Positions 22,999 through 34,889 of a DNA stretch of 64,000 nt are shown piece after piece. The stretch covers positions 4,225,044-4,289,043 of the forward strand of contig CM055890.1 in assembly GCA_029582165.1 (NCBI GenBank), in the 5' to 3' direction. Positions within the stretch are counted from its first letter, which is position 1; each line of letters opens with the position of its first letter. Both the position numbers and the translations under genes were made by a program. The DNA comes from Portulaca oleracea. Taxonomy: Eukaryota > Streptophyta > Magnoliopsida > Caryophyllales > Portulacaceae. The notes under the pieces were generated by a model. It was not told the DNA's origin and did no database searches. It saw only the letters and a program-made list of their open reading frames with translations.

Positions 22999-23400
22999 CA
23001 CTACAAAATAAATGGTTTTTGCCAACATGGATTATTTGTTGGTAAAAGTACAATATCTGTTGGTATAAAGTTTTACCAACAGATAATTATCTGTCACTAG
23101 CCTGTTGGAAATAAACCTGATTAAAAAAGAATTACCAATAGATATTGTGATCTGTTGGTATTGCTAATTAATGCCAACAGTTATCTTATGTTGTTATTGG
23201 GAATTTTATACCAACAATTAACTTCTGTCGAAAATATGTCAATTATACCAACAAATAAAAATGTTGGGGAATGTATTTCAGGACAATAAAAATATTACCC
23301 ACACACCTTATCCGTTGGTAATACATTTTCCGCCAATTTCATAGACATTTTCCAACAAATACATCTGTTGGTAATACAATTGGCACAATTTTAAAACATT
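22999..23400. repeat. CACTA left subterminal repeat zone
   Basis: Multiple copies of TGTTGGTA, ACCAACAG and close variants in both orientations, densest from 23000 to 23370. Confidence 0.85.
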
Positions 23401-24820
23401 AATATCTATTCAAAATAGTGAAAATAGTCATATGAACTTTATAATGTCATTACAATATACTACACCTATTGTACAAAAGCAATTAATTACAATATCAGGA
23501 AAAATCTCCAATTTTATTCATTGGATATTCTAAATTGTAAATAATACATAATGTCGAAATTAAAAATTTCAGTTAACGAGGTACAAAGTATCAAAATGAA
23601 ACCAAATAGTTCTTCAACTCGTAATTGCTAATATTCAAGATGAATATTGTAAACAAAATGTAAGCCTAAGTGTAGTTCTTCGTATGACGATGTTTAACCT
23701 CTCCTATAGCCTTCTTGAAAATTTCATCTCAAACAACAATTGTACATAGAGTGTGACCCCCAAAAAAAAAAAAAAACACAAATCAACTAATCACTGTCCT
23801 TAAAAAAAACATATTGCAACTAACAACAGGGCAGCTGGTCAGAGTAGTATAAAGGTGTCTGTGACCAAAAAATAACATAGATTTGCGACTCTGTTTGCAA
23901 CCAATACTTGTCCTAACATTTCTATCTAATTGTAAACTCTTGGTACCCACATGGACATTACCCTCAACTCTTGGTACCCATATGGATTGTAAATAGAGTG
24001 ACCTCGCATCAAACCTGTAGTAGCCAATGTATAGTGCTTTTTTTACATGAACTTATCTAAAGATAAATCAAACTATCTCTGGCACACTATCAGGTATAAA
24101 TCCATCTCTATTGTCTAAATTATTGTGGTTGAAAATTCAATAGTCACAACAAGACCCTTATTATGATACAATAATACCACACACTTGAACTCTAGATATG
24201 TTTATTTTCAATTAACCAATGTATATTTGTATACGCAGTATGATAAAAGAAACAATGATAACAATCAGGAATTACAGACATTTTTTTTGAGAACATAAGA
24301 ATTAGATAAATAACAAAAGCTAACAAACAACATAGCATTAACCAAAAGAACATTTTCAAAGCCATATTAATTACCACAATGTAAGGGTTCCTATCAGAAC
24401 TGAATTCGTGGTCACATCCCAAGTTACAAACTAATCCTGAAGACAGAAAACAACCCATATTATAATAGGTTTGAATACAAGAAGAAATTCAAGAGAAAAT
24501 CAAATCAGGAATACTATCCACGGAGAATATTAGGGAGGCAAGCACTATATTTTTCCCAATGAAGGCAATAATTATGGACACCATCCTTAATTATTTATGA
24601 ATGAAATCATTCATCACCTCTCCCTCTTTCCCTCTGAGATTAAAAGAAAAAGGACTAATTACCATGTACAAATGCTACCCCAACAAAAACAAGGAGATAA
24701 TAGTGTCCTTTCTATAGTCTTTGCGAACTAGCAGTGGGGTTGCCAACAAATAAAAATATCTACTACAAATAGACCATCCATTTTCTCCCTTCAATCTATA
24801 TTTTTAGCTAGAAGACATAC

Positions 24821-24879
24821 CTCATTAGGCTTAATTGCCGCAACCAGTGTATTTGTAAGCCCACATAGAACTTCAAGAT
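24821..24879 (-). pseudogene. Captured exon of a TPR-type gene (fourth recognised)
   Basis: On the minus strand, 59 bases bounded by ATAG (acceptor) and GTATGT (donor) encode LEVLCGLTNTLVAAIKPNE. This resembles a helical repeat segment of the same kind of protein as the exons at 25176-25552. It lies in the CACTA interior in the correct order after them. Confidence 0.5.
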
Positions 24880-25175
24880 CTATAGTTTTTGAAAACTATA
24901 GGAGATCAAAAGAAGGTTAACAAAATCAAGACTGAAAGCTCATGCTGCAACCCAAAACAGAGGGAGAAGAAATGCACAAAGTTCTTGTTGCTTCTTTGGA
25001 AGAACAAGCTTCACAGAGTTGGTAATAAACAAATATCCCTCTTTCTCCCATTGAAATATTAAAAACAGTGCATTATACACCAGAAAAATGACGCTTTGAT
25101 GCAAATATAAAATGTCTAAACATATGCACTTTTGTTGAGTTCCTGTACGTAACAAAACTTTCTTCATAATCTTAG

Positions 25176-25232
25176 AGCTTGTATTTGACCTTCCGAAGGA
25201 GGTGAAACACATCTAGATCACTTGGTTTCTCC
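25176..25232 (-). pseudogene. Captured exon of a TPR-type gene (third recognised)
   Basis: Minus-strand acceptor TTTTTCAG is followed by EKPSDLDVFHLLRKVKYKL. The downstream donor is not a canonical GT (CTCTAAG), so splicing would fail or shift here. The pattern of a short helix pair with DLDVFHLL is typical of TPR units. Confidence 0.55.
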
Positions 25233-25305
25233 TGAAAAATCAAGATATGGTTTAAAGTTTCTGAATGAAATGACAATCTAGTCATATAGTATCTAGAGGG
25301 ATAAC

Positions 25306-25377
25306 CTTTGCCAAGTCCTCCAAAAGAGTAGCAGCCCGACCATATTCTCCAAGTTCTTACAATGTCACTGCAGCTCC
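25306..25377 (-). pseudogene. Captured exon of a TPR-type gene (second recognised)
   Basis: A 72-base segment between the acceptor CCGCAG and donor GTTATC gives 24 codons, GAAVTL, a TAA stop, then ELGEYGRAATLLEDLAK. The second part is a clear TPR-like helix (LGEYGRAATLLEDLAK). The internal stop marks it as decayed. Phase matches the exon before it (25488-25552) and after it (25176-25232). Confidence 0.6.
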
Positions 25378-25487
25378 CTGCGGTTGCAACATAATCACCA
25401 TTATCACAACTAAGTTGTCTTATTTTTCTTTTGTTACATAACATTAAACCCTTATCACAACAATAAGCATATACACTTGTGACTTAC

Positions 25488-25552
25488 TTCAATAGCATCT
25501 GGATCCTTAGGAGAGGTACTTAGGGTTTCCTCAAATTGTTGAAGCCTACTCT
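25488..25552 (-). pseudogene. Captured exon of a TPR-type gene (first of the TPR exons)
   Basis: The minus strand reads RLQQFEETLSTSPKDPDAIE and ends at a good donor (GAA then GTAAGT). The sequence SPKDPDAIE followed by GAAVTL in the next exon is the usual junction of one TPR unit to the next. The acceptor side near 25552 is approximate. Confidence 0.55.
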
Positions 25553-25786
25553 TTTACACAACAATAAAGCCTTATCAAAAAGAAAGGAACATTCACATAT
25601 GAAAAAATTGCTGCCAACAAATCGCATAGTCATGTTACGCCATAGTTTTTAAAAGAAAGAGAAACAAAATGTACCCAATAGATTTTAAAAGCACATAGCA
25701 AAACTCAAAATGACTTCCCACGTATACTGCATGAGCATGGATCTTTCTTTCTTCCAATTTTTTTTTTTTCTCTCTTTTGTTGGTGT

Positions 25787-25823
25787 TGGTGGGTGGGTGG
25801 ATAGGTGGGGGTGGGGGTGGGGT
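25787..25823 (+). repeat. G-rich tract with quadruplex-like spacing
   Basis: Runs of three to five G separated by one to four bases (GGGTGGGTGG, GGGGGTGGGGGTGGGG) within the CACTA interior. It could form a G-quadruplex on the plus strand. No role is evident. Confidence 0.5.
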
Positions 25824-26689
25824 TCAATTTATGGCTCTTAACTTTGCTATCAACAAGCATGATTTCCTAGTGTTCCAATATAGTGCCATGATTTGGCGAA
25901 GTGATTGACAAATTGTTGTAAACTCTTCCAAATTCAGAGTGAAACTCATCTTATCCCAATCTTAAGTTAAATTGTTGTATAATTCTCCTTGTTACAGTCC
26001 TCCACATTTACATTAATTATAAATATATACAAATTAGAATATAAGATTAAGAAGGCACCAAAATTCAACACAAGATCCATTATAACGAAATTGTCACTTT
26101 TATTCCAAAGCTAACTAATCAAGGCTCACTAGCTTAATCAGTAGGTTTGATCCACAACATAGATTGCTCAGTATCAAATTTCTCTGGCCCTACGCCATAG
26201 CAATCTAAGATTGCAACATCAATATCATAGATTTGATGAAAGAGCAACTAAATTAAACTTTAGTAAGCTAAATACAAATTAGAACTCAAGTGTGGAGAAA
26301 CCCAACAGCTGCAACACTAAAGTCAGAGAAACAAATATCCAGTAAAGTTTGGACAAACCTTCAACAACGGAAGAACTTTGACCCGATCCAGGTTCTACAA
26401 AGCAACAAAAATCTCACTTACACACCAAACTCCGTAAAATCACCAAATCTCAAATTGCAAATCGAAATTCGTACTTAATTGATGATAATAAGCAACAAAA
26501 TTAACTAGAGTACTAGACACCACGAAAATCCAAACGAAAAAATTGACACAGACCAGGAAGAAATTGAATTGAATGAATGCACAAATTGGAAATAAATTGA
26601 ATGAATACGCAAAAAAATATCAATTGAACTAACACTTGATAACACCTAATTACAAGTGAAAATATACAAGATCGGAACAACCGATTGTG

Positions 26690-26981
26690 AAGGATCTTGT
26701 CCTCTCGCATGTCTTCTTCTCTGATTCTCTCTCCTGCTGGAGTAATGACCGTCTCTGTCTCATTAGCAGCAGTTTCAGCGACAGCGGATTTCTCCTCTTC
26801 GGCTGTCTTTCCCTCCACCGCTAAATGTCCGGAAAGGACAGTAGCGGCACCATAGACATCTTAGTAAGAGGAAGCCGAGGAAGTCCGATCGCCGGACTTA
26901 GCGAAGACAGTGATGACGATCGACAGACTTGGAGGAAATACCCTCGGCTGATCGGCTAAGAGTTTACAGAGAAAATGAAAG
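26690..26981 (-). pseudogene. Possible captured first exon of the same gene
   Basis: The minus strand has a Ser-rich frame (ADQPRVFPPSLSIV) leading, after one stop, to GAATVLSGHLAVEGKTAEEEKSAVAETAANETETVITPAGE. A Ser-rich N-terminus followed by an acidic stretch is what a plastid-targeted TPR protein would show before its repeats. It lies upstream of the TPR exons in the right order. The link to the other exons is an inference from order and strand. Confidence 0.4.
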
Positions 26982-27069
26982 AGAATTGACCTAGAAGCTT
27001 TTCATTTTAATTGCTTTACAGAGGGCGCGACCCGTAAATACAATTTCAAAAAAAAAAAAACAATTCATA

Positions 27070-27346
27070 AATATTAGAATAATTTTTCCAACATAAGTTT
27101 TTGTTTTGTTGGCTAAAGTATTTATTACCAACAGATAGTTAAAATGTTGGTGTTATTGTTATATTAACGACAAATCATTTTATAACTGATGGTAAAGGTT
27201 TATTTTTACTAACAAATATGCATGTTGTTGGCAATAAATTTATAATGCCAACAGTAAAATTATCTGTTGGTAAAGCAACCCTTTCACCAACAGAAAAATA
27301 TCTGTCACTATATATCTGTTGGTAAAACCACATTTTTTTTGTAGTG
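27070..27346. repeat. CACTA right subterminal repeat zone
   Basis: Repeated ACCAACAGATA, CTGTTGGTAAA and CCAACAG motifs in both orientations, mirroring the left zone, up to the terminal TTTGTAGTG. Confidence 0.85.
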
Positions 27347-27349
27347 TCC

Positions 27350-28015
27350 TATCCTTTATGGATGGATATGCCGGTTACAATCAAATCAAAATGGTAGAAG
27401 AAGACATGGAGAAAACGTCATTCATTACACCATGGGGAACATACTGTTATGTGGTTATGCCTTTCGGTCTCAAGAATGTTGGAGCAACATATCAAAGAAC
27501 TGCCAATACCCTACTTCACGACATGATGCACATAGAGGTAAAGGTTTATGTGGATGACATGATTGTTAAGTCCAAAACAAGGGAGGAGCACATTCCTAAC
27601 CTTCGCAAGTTCTTTCTGCGACTTCGCAAATACAAGATGCGGCTTAATCTAGCAAAGTGCACCTTCGGTCTTACCTCTGGGAAGTTGCTGGGTTATGTGG
27701 TTAGCCAACGAGGCATTGAAGTTGATCCTTCAAAGATAAAGGCTATCCAAGAGTTGCAACCACCCAGGACAGAAAAAGAGATAAGATGCTTCCTAGGACG
27801 AGTTCAATATATCAGCAGGTTCATTTCAAAGCTCACCATGACTTGTGAACCTTTATTCAAGAAGCTAAAGAAAGGAAGCAAAATAGAATGGGACGATCAA
27901 TGTCAAGCGGCCTTTGACAAAATCAAGGAGTATTTGCAACATCCTCCAGTCCTCATGCCATCGGCACCAGATTAGCCTCTACTCCTTTACCTTACCGTGA
28001 CTAGCTCTGCAATGG
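27350..28015 (+). pseudogene. Ogre reverse transcriptase, C-terminal half, and start of RNase H
   Basis: It resumes with LSFMDGYAGYNQIKM, then FITPWGTYCYVVMPFGLKNVGATYQR. The catalytic YVDDMIVKSK is at about 27547-27576, then FGLTSGKLLGYVVSQRGIEVDPSKIKAI and the thumb/connection FLGRVQYISRFISKLT. A stop at 27973 lies just after LMPSAPD. RNase H begins in the same frame (SSAMGA) and is interrupted at 28021 by the Athila element. The GATYQR motif and YVDD are typical of Tat/Ogre. Confidence 0.9.
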
Positions 28016-28020
28016 GGGCT
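28016..28020. other. Target-site duplication GGGCT, left copy
   Basis: GGGCT directly precedes the Athila LTR end TGTACAG, and an identical GGGCT follows the other LTR at 39412-39416. Keeping only one copy restores the Ogre RNase H frame. Confidence 0.95.
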
Positions 28021-29586
28021 TGTACAGCGGTTTGTAAGACCTCGGTTTTGTCGTTCTCTCTCAGGTAGCTGGCCGCCTTGGTCATAGAAACTAAGTCAAT
28101 GATCGGGATGAGATTGCTAAGGTAAGGATATCGGTTTGAAGGGATCACAATGCAAGAAACAAAGCTAAGGTCGGTCAAGGAACGGAAAATGGGCTTCGGA
28201 GGCTTTTCGGGATGCAAACGGGGATGAGGAAATGAGTTTTGCAACAACAGAGTAGCGAGAAGGGGAAATCAAATGGTAACTCCGTTAGAAAATACCCACC
28301 GGGCTTCCTCTTTCAAGGATAGTCTGGATTAACTTCCCCAAAGTCCATCGACAGACCCGGGGGAGTTCAAGGAACGGAATTTCCTAGTTAGCTTCTATTC
28401 GTTTTCGCGAACTAGAATACTAACTATCCTAATTCCTACCTTCCAAGAAGCGTTGGATGTATTCGGGATGCTTTCGCACCCAAATACATCCCACTTAAGG
28501 GAAGGATAGGATTGGGAAATTGATTTCCTAACTAGTTACTCACGAATATTGCTAACCCAAACCTAATCACCCATTCACACCCTTAATTACCCCCTAACCC
28601 ATAGGGTTTCTAGCCACTAATCATGATAAAAACTAAGCTAACAACATCCAACCCAAACCTAAACATGATTTCTAACATCAAACAACAATAAACAAGCAAG
28701 AACAATGAAATAGCAAGCAAAGCAATTAAGAACAAGCAAAGTAATTAGCAAGGTAATTAATAAAAGAGTTAAGGGAAGAGAATACTTATCAAAATGCTGT
28801 AGATGAACAAAGGAAAGCAATAAAAAGATGACCTAACAATCTTTCAATTGTTTGAATCTCCAAATCTTCAATAACAAACACAAATCTCCAAAACCCTAGA
28901 TTAATCTCTCACTAATCTCTCTCTAAAACCCTTAATTACAAAGCTCCCAAATGTCTAAGTTTATCCCTAGATAGCTCCTTAGAAAACGTGAAAGAGAGAT
29001 ATATATACAAGTGAAAATTGGTTGGCAAAATGCAGCACTTTAGGCCGAAAACACGCGCAGAACGTAGGGATACCGTGGTCACGGTCTAAGAGACCGTGGC
29101 CACGATCCCCATCGGGAGCAGGAGGTCGCGAGCGCAACCCAAATGGTAGCGGGCGCTACCGTCTTCAGGTGATTCAAGGTAGAATTTAAGCACAGCAGCA
29201 GAGGGTAGCGGGCGCTACCATAGTGGTAGTGGGTGCTATGCCAAGGGTGGCGGGGCTACCCTACCTCTTTTCGTCCCTTTGTTTCCTCCTTCTTTCCAAG
29301 GCATGTAACACCCATTTCGAGGGTCGTAGCGGGTGTTACCTCACTAATTGGCATCGAAGGTTGGGAGTGTGGTCCCGGGTCGACTCCGCCTCGATTTCCG
29401 GTCCGGCTCGGCTCGGGAAATCACTAAGAATGCTATAAAAAGGCCCGTTTTGCTAAGTTTTAGGCGAAAGCTCCAAAATCTACAAAAATAACCAAAACAC
29501 ATTAAAAACTTATGAAATTAAACCACGAAACGAGTTAAAAGCATAAGGATTTAGGCGGTATTTAGACACAGAATTGGGTCTAAACA
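28021..29586 (-). mobile_element. Athila 3' LTR
   Basis: Read on the minus strand it begins TGTTTAGACCC and ends CTGTACA, 1566 bp. It includes a hairpin at 29072-29106 built from ACCGTGGTCACGGTCT and its near-complement, several GGTAGCGGGCGCTACC palindromes, and a TATATATA promoter candidate near 29000. Confidence 0.9.
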
Positions 29587-29600
29587 CCCCCCCCGGCACT
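29587..29600 (-). promoter_or_regulatory. Athila polypurine tract
   Basis: On the minus strand a run of GGGGGGGG preceded by GCC sits directly before the LTR start TGTTTAGACCC. Confidence 0.75.
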
Positions 29601-31734
29601 TAAACTTTTGCTCGTCCCGAGCAAAACAAAACAAGACAAATAAGAAAACTAAACACCAACTCCTCTGTCGTGGGAGGAAACGAGTGCATTTAGCGTATGC
29701 ACCAAGCCCTTTGAACCCCCCTACAGCCCGGGTGGACGAGATGGACTCGTGAGGGTTTGTAGCGGCTATACCCACAAAAGCCAAAGAAAAAGGAGAGAGG
29801 GAAAGTGAAAACAAAACCGAAGAAAACAAGAAAAAAGAAAAACAAGGGCTTTGATTCAAAGGATCTCGCAACCTAAACTAAGAAAACGTTATCAAGCCTC
29901 CAAAAGGAACTGTTATGAGCGTCTCAGAAACACGTATCTTAAGCAAAAGTCATTCTTTGAGATTTTCGATGTCCTACACCAAATGTCAAGCAAAACCCCA
30001 TGTGCGTAAGTGCTAGTGGGTTCCAACCGAATCCAAAAGACTCCAAGGACTCATGCCCGAGCTCAAAAACAACGAAACGAACAAGAGAAGTGTTGCCCTT
30101 CCTCGCATTTGGTCGCCCTTGGCTTGGTGAGGGCCGTAGGTGATGCAAGGAGAGGCGCCACGCTTTATTAACGCTCAAACTTTTCTTTTTGGGGTTAGGT
30201 AATCTCAACAAAATTGCTTTTTCTTTTTCTCTTTTTTTTTTCTTTTTCTTTTTAAAGGTCGGTATTAGCCTTTTCTTTCGGGAATTTGACGGCCCTCCCA
30301 ACACAGTCTTTTCCGTACACACCTCCGCCGAGAATTCAATATGGGAGGAGCTTAAGGGGTAATAGCGTCGTACCGCTAATATCGGGCCCGTGTAGGTTGG
30401 CTAAGTGTATTGTGGTTGATGTCATTCAGCGACACGCTCCACTTAATCCGGTTATTGTAGCTTTTCTTTCTTTTTCTTTCTTTTTGACTTTGCAATTGCT
30501 AAAAAGGGAAACAAAACAAGTTCGGACACAAATCCCAAGAATCTCCCGACTTCAACCAGAACGTGAAAGGAAACAGGGGTTTCACTAGACACTCAATGAA
30601 GGACATCTAAAGTAATAAGTCATGACTACTACCCGAGACAGGGTCGAAAACGCTCAGACCGGTTTCTTTTAAAGAAGATTAAGAACGGCTTCTCAATTTC
30701 GACAACAAGATCCAAGAAACAAAGCAAAAACAAAGCGAAAACAAAATTGAAAGAAAAACTTTTAAGGCTTTCACTCCTTTTTTTTTTCCTTTTTCACACA
30801 AAATTTTTTCAAATTTTAAGCAAAAACTAAGAAAACAAAGATCAAAACTACTAGGTGATCTACCCTTGAAATAGAATATCCCCCCCCCCCCCCCACACAC
30901 TTAAAACGCCACAATGTCCTCATTGTGGGAAGGTGTCACAGGAAAAGGGTAGAGAACCTACAAAGACAAACAAACAAAAACAACTAGCAAGAAAATGGTG
31001 GCGACCCGAGCCCACACGGCTCCAACAGCAATATAATCCCAACACAAACACTCAAAGGGGCTCGCCACCCAAAAGAAAAATCAAGCATGCAACAAGGATC
31101 AATATATACACATTCAAAGAGTGCGGAAAGAGGTTACCTCGGGGTCTTCAAATAAATAGCGAACCAATCCACGATCCAGGAAAACATCACACTCGGGTTA
31201 GGAATAAACAAGAAAACATAATAAGTGTGGGTGTTCGCATGCATAAAAGAAAAAAAAGGAACAAAAACAAAAACAAAAACAAAACAAGACACTAGAGACT
31301 AAAAGTTAAAGAAAAGACAAACTATTCACAATATTTACATTGACACTAACTAACCTCAACCCTGAATCTCACTAGTTTGAGGCGGGAATTGAGGGTGAAT
31401 CAACTCTCATAACCGGCCTAACCAATGATGAATTAATGAAAACAAAACAACTCAAACAATGGGGGCAACGAACTCAACAAAACCAACTAACCGACACACC
31501 TCCCAACTTTTCCATAAAGCACCCCCCACACTTATCTAACACTAACAGTGTAAATAAAATCAATGAAGAGAGTAAAGTGGGAGTGGGGGCACTTACAAAT
31601 CATTGCTCGGATCCTCCCGGGGGAGGATATGGATAATATGGAAAGTAGGTGGGGTAGTGGTGGTTTATATACTCTGGTGGTGCCGGGGGATGGTTTGCAA
31701 TGAAGTAGTGATAATACCCCCAGTCACGCCAATA
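29601..31734 (-). other. Athila 3' untranslated region, no gene seen
   Basis: Between the late ORF and the 3' LTR lie T/A-rich tracts (30200-30260, 30770-30840), a poly-C run (30880-30894) and A-rich sequence (31230-31290). Frames present (for example 30322-29939) show no recognisable domain and are Lys- or Ser-rich by composition. Long untranslated 3' regions are usual for Athila. Confidence 0.5.
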
Positions 31735-33118
31735 CTAGTTTTGTTGCTGAAGGTACTCCTCGTGCCTTCGAAGATGTGCATGCACATTGTTGAGCGTAGA
31801 ATGTTGGGCACGTAGCAACTCTTGTTGGGTCTCTAACAGATTATGCTGACATTGCAGTAGCGTTCGTTGTTCTTGAATGTCAACCCTCATTTGATCAAAT
31901 TGAGAGTTGAGATGCTCAAAGCGAAGCTTCCCATGGATGATTTCTACTTCCACTAGCTTCGCCATGGCTGGGATCCTCCTCTTCTTCTTCCTTATTTATT
32001 TCTTCTTCCCCTTCTTCCTCTTCATTGTCCTCCTCTTCACCACTAGACACATCTGGACCACCCACCTTGCGATCACTAGGAACCTGACCACAAGACCAGT
32101 TGCGTTCCTTATTGATATCCAACCATTGTTCAGCATAATCCGGGTCCAAGAGAATCTCTGTTTTGTTGTCATGCCCATGGCAATAGATCGTGGCAGTTGG
32201 GTGATTGGCGAGGATATTCATTTTCTACAACCGGACTTTGTCGATAGGATCCAGATGATAGCGTTGAGTCCACTTCTTTAAATATTTCCCGAAACCCTCT
32301 TGAACTAGGAAGTGGCAGATGATGTGCCCCATCCCAATAGTAGTAGGTCGGGGTTCCATGCTAATCTCCCGAAGACAATGTAGAATACAAGATCCGGTGT
32401 TTACTTTTTTACCCCTCTTGTAGATCACAAAGAGATCATCTTTCCGAACGTTGGGGCGTCCATCATCTCTCCCAAACACTGAACTAGTCACGATTCTATG
32501 GAAGATTCGAACAACTAGATTGCAAAAATCACGCCCCTTAGAGTTGCGGGAGCAATGATAGCGTGGTTGTCCATTTCTCGTGCCATGATTCATCCTCCTC
32601 CAACAGGTCAAGTCCTTCATTGCCTGCTGCTCATCAAAATTCGCACATCGCTCATAAAATCTCCCATCCTCGGGCAACCCCAACTTTCGGCAAAAACGCT
32701 TCAAGGTGCACTTCTTATCTTTGTTGGCGACCCGGTATTCAAAATGCGCATCTTTCTTGCCATCATCGTAAACCTTCAAGGAGCTTAAAAACTCGAGGAT
32801 GGGCTGGTCCGCAATCGATTCATCGATCATGATGAATACCTCCTAACCAAGAACACGAATGAGATAATTGAAGCTTGGCTTGCAATGGATGGCTTCGATC
32901 GTTGCCGCATCATAAATATCCGGTGCACATATTTTTCGTGCTTGGAGCGCTTCGTTCCGTGGTCTTTGCTCTTCATCTCGGAAAGTCACATCCGCATCAG
33001 GTTCACACCGAATTAGTGTGGCCGGTTGCGCTTTGTAACGGTCCTTTGTGAATGAAGATGATCCAGGTTGCGATGAAGAAGCTTCCTCGATTCGTGAACG
33101 CTTGCTCCTTCCACTCAT
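31735..33118 (-). pseudogene. Athila ORF in the env position (ATHILA ORF-1-like)
   Basis: It starts at 33118 (MSGRSKRSRIEEASSSQPG) and proceeds through frames 33118-32843, 32830-32225, 32221-31916 and 31965-31735. These together form one protein of about 450 residues broken by small shifts. The middle part (LKRFCRKLGLPEDGRFYERC, NLVVRIFHRIVTSSVFGR, ILHCLREISMEPRPTTIGMGHIICHFL) resembles the ATHILA ORF-1 family. The C-terminus is acidic and then a coiled coil (ITQEQ-like, LQCQHNLLETQQELLRAQ). Its role is unknown; in full-length elements it sits between pol and the 3' LTR. The family name is recalled from motif style, not searched. Confidence 0.65.
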
Positions 33119-33159
33119 GATGAACCAAAAGCAAGGGTCGGCAATGACTTTTAGCAATG

Positions 33160-34880
33160 ATAGTGCCTATTCTCAAAGGTAAACAAAAACAATCGACACA
33201 AGCAACTCGTGAGTTTAAAAATATTATGCACAAGTTACACAAGGGATTACCTCAGATCGGAGCACTTTGAACTTGTATCCAGCAAGAAGGAGCGACTTTT
33301 GCTTGTCGAAAATGGACCAAAACACACAGCACACACAACAGAATGCAAGAATAGCACAGAGACTGCTTACTAACTCAACTCACAATGCAAGTGTGTGTGA
33401 AAATCGACAAACTTTTGGTGCAACTAGCATACTTTTGCTTTGACAAACGAATTGCAACAATTAATTGTGCTAACACCACACAAGAACCTATCATTCGAGT
33501 TCAACACAAAGCATCCAACACACTGAAATAGGTCACTGTGTGTGTGTGTGTGTGTGTGTGTGTTTCAACAGGTGAAAAACAGCAATCTCACACACGCAAC
33601 ACTGAGCAAGAACACAACAAATCGAATTCAGCAACACAGTGAGGCAGAATGTATGTGTAAAAATTGACAAATCCTAACCCTAACTCAGCAACAATGATGA
33701 ACGAGCCAAAATCAGGTGAGAGGGGAAGGGTTTCGTACATCCAAACTCAAAAAGCATCAATACAAAGTCATGGCATCCAACACAGTGAAGTGAACTTGTG
33801 TAAAAAAAATTGACAAACTCGAACCCTAACCCAGCAGAGCATGTCGAATGGACCAAATGTAAGAGAAAGGGAGAGGGTTTCGCACAATTGATACAAGGAA
33901 TACCTCACTTAGATGTGTGGAACCAGAGCTTGAACAATGTCGCACAACTAGGACAATATCTGGGCAGAAATCGAAATTCCAGCAGCAAGTTTCGCAGTAG
34001 AGGAAGAAATTAGGGTTAGGTTAGAAAATGGAGTAAAAGGGGGAAGCGAATTGAGATTGAGAGGAAAGGAATGGTGTGGGTGAGAGCTTGTAGCAGTCGT
34101 TGGGTCTGCTAGAGAGAGGGGATGTCGAAGGAGTGAGGAAAGAAATGAGAGAAGTGAGGCAAAAATCGGGATTTTAGGCCGAAAATATTTACCGACAAAG
34201 ATCAGTCGCGGCGTTACGATCTTTGTCGCGCTACGCGTCTTTGGGCGATCCAGAGTTGTTGGCGCTCGTGTCACCGTAGGCACGGTGCTTTCTACCGCAG
34301 CTGCGGTGGGCTGGTGGTGAGCGATGGTAGCGGGCGGTACAGACAGGCTCATGGGTGCGACGCCTGTTGGAAGCTGCCTGCTGCTGCTGTTGCTTGCTGG
34401 GTAGCGGCTGCTACGACTAAGGTAGCGCCTGCTACCTGCTGTTGCACTGCCAACTCCTAAACATTCTAAATTCAAACTCCTAAAAATTATCATACTTTCA
34501 ACACTCAATTTTTCATACTTCCTCACATTCAATCTAAGATTTTCCAACTCTTAAACTCTCCTAACACTCAAATATTTTTTTTATTTCTTTTTCACATCTC
34601 ACTCACTCACACTACTTCTTTTCACTCAAACTTCAATTTTCTTATTTTTCAACTCCAACTTTTTCTATTTTTCACATCATTTTTCCTCTCCTTTTTTTTC
34701 AAACTTTTTCTTTTGAACTTAGAACTAATACCTCAAATTACAAAGAAAGAAATAAAGAAAAATTAAAAATACAAGAAAAAAATAGAAAACCTAAAGAAAA
34801 CTAAACGGAAAAATTAAAGAGAAGAAAAAGAATAAAATTAGAAAAATTGCAAAAACTAAAAAGAATGAGAAAGGAACTTC
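33160..34880 (-). other. Athila internal spacer, no gene seen
   Basis: It lies where RT and integrase would be expected in an autonomous element. It contains related direct repeats (CACACACAACA and AACACAGTGA motifs at 33300-33800) and a GC-rich palindromic stretch at 34190-34440 with ACCGCAGCTGCGGT (34292-34305) and GGTAGCG/CGCTACC pairs. The 199-aa Ser/Pro-rich frame at 34547-33948 shows no domain. No RT motif (such as an xDD box or a KKDG run) is visible on either strand. Confidence 0.5.
33537..33563. repeat. (TG)n microsatellite
   Basis: About thirteen TG units inside the Athila internal region. Confidence 0.95.
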
Positions 34881-34889
34881 AAAAATTAT

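Larger units (their letters stand above)
22999..27346. mobile_element. Non-autonomous CACTA (En/Spm-type) transposon carrying host exons
   Basis: The left end is CACTACAAAATAAATGG and the right end on the opposite strand is CACTACAAAAAAAATG, classic CACTA terminal inverted repeats, with TCC on both sides. Subterminal zones (22999-23400 and 27070-27346) are full of TGTTGGTA/TACCAACA motifs in both orientations, the presumed transposase-binding repeats. No transposase domain is visible in 4.35 kb. Most of the interior consists of intron-like AT-rich sequence with short exons of a TPR-type gene on the minus strand. It splits the RT gene of the Ogre element. Confidence 0.9.

Noticed and set aside
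25740..25830. T-rich and G-rich tract as a promoter or telomere-like repeat
   Set aside because: The G runs are irregular and lack the TTTAGGG unit; it is noted only as a possible quadruplex.
33948..34547. 199-residue minus-strand Ser/Pro-rich frame as a gene
   Set aside because: It lies in the Athila spacer with palindromic GC-rich repeats and has no recognisable domain or conserved counterpart in the other Athila.
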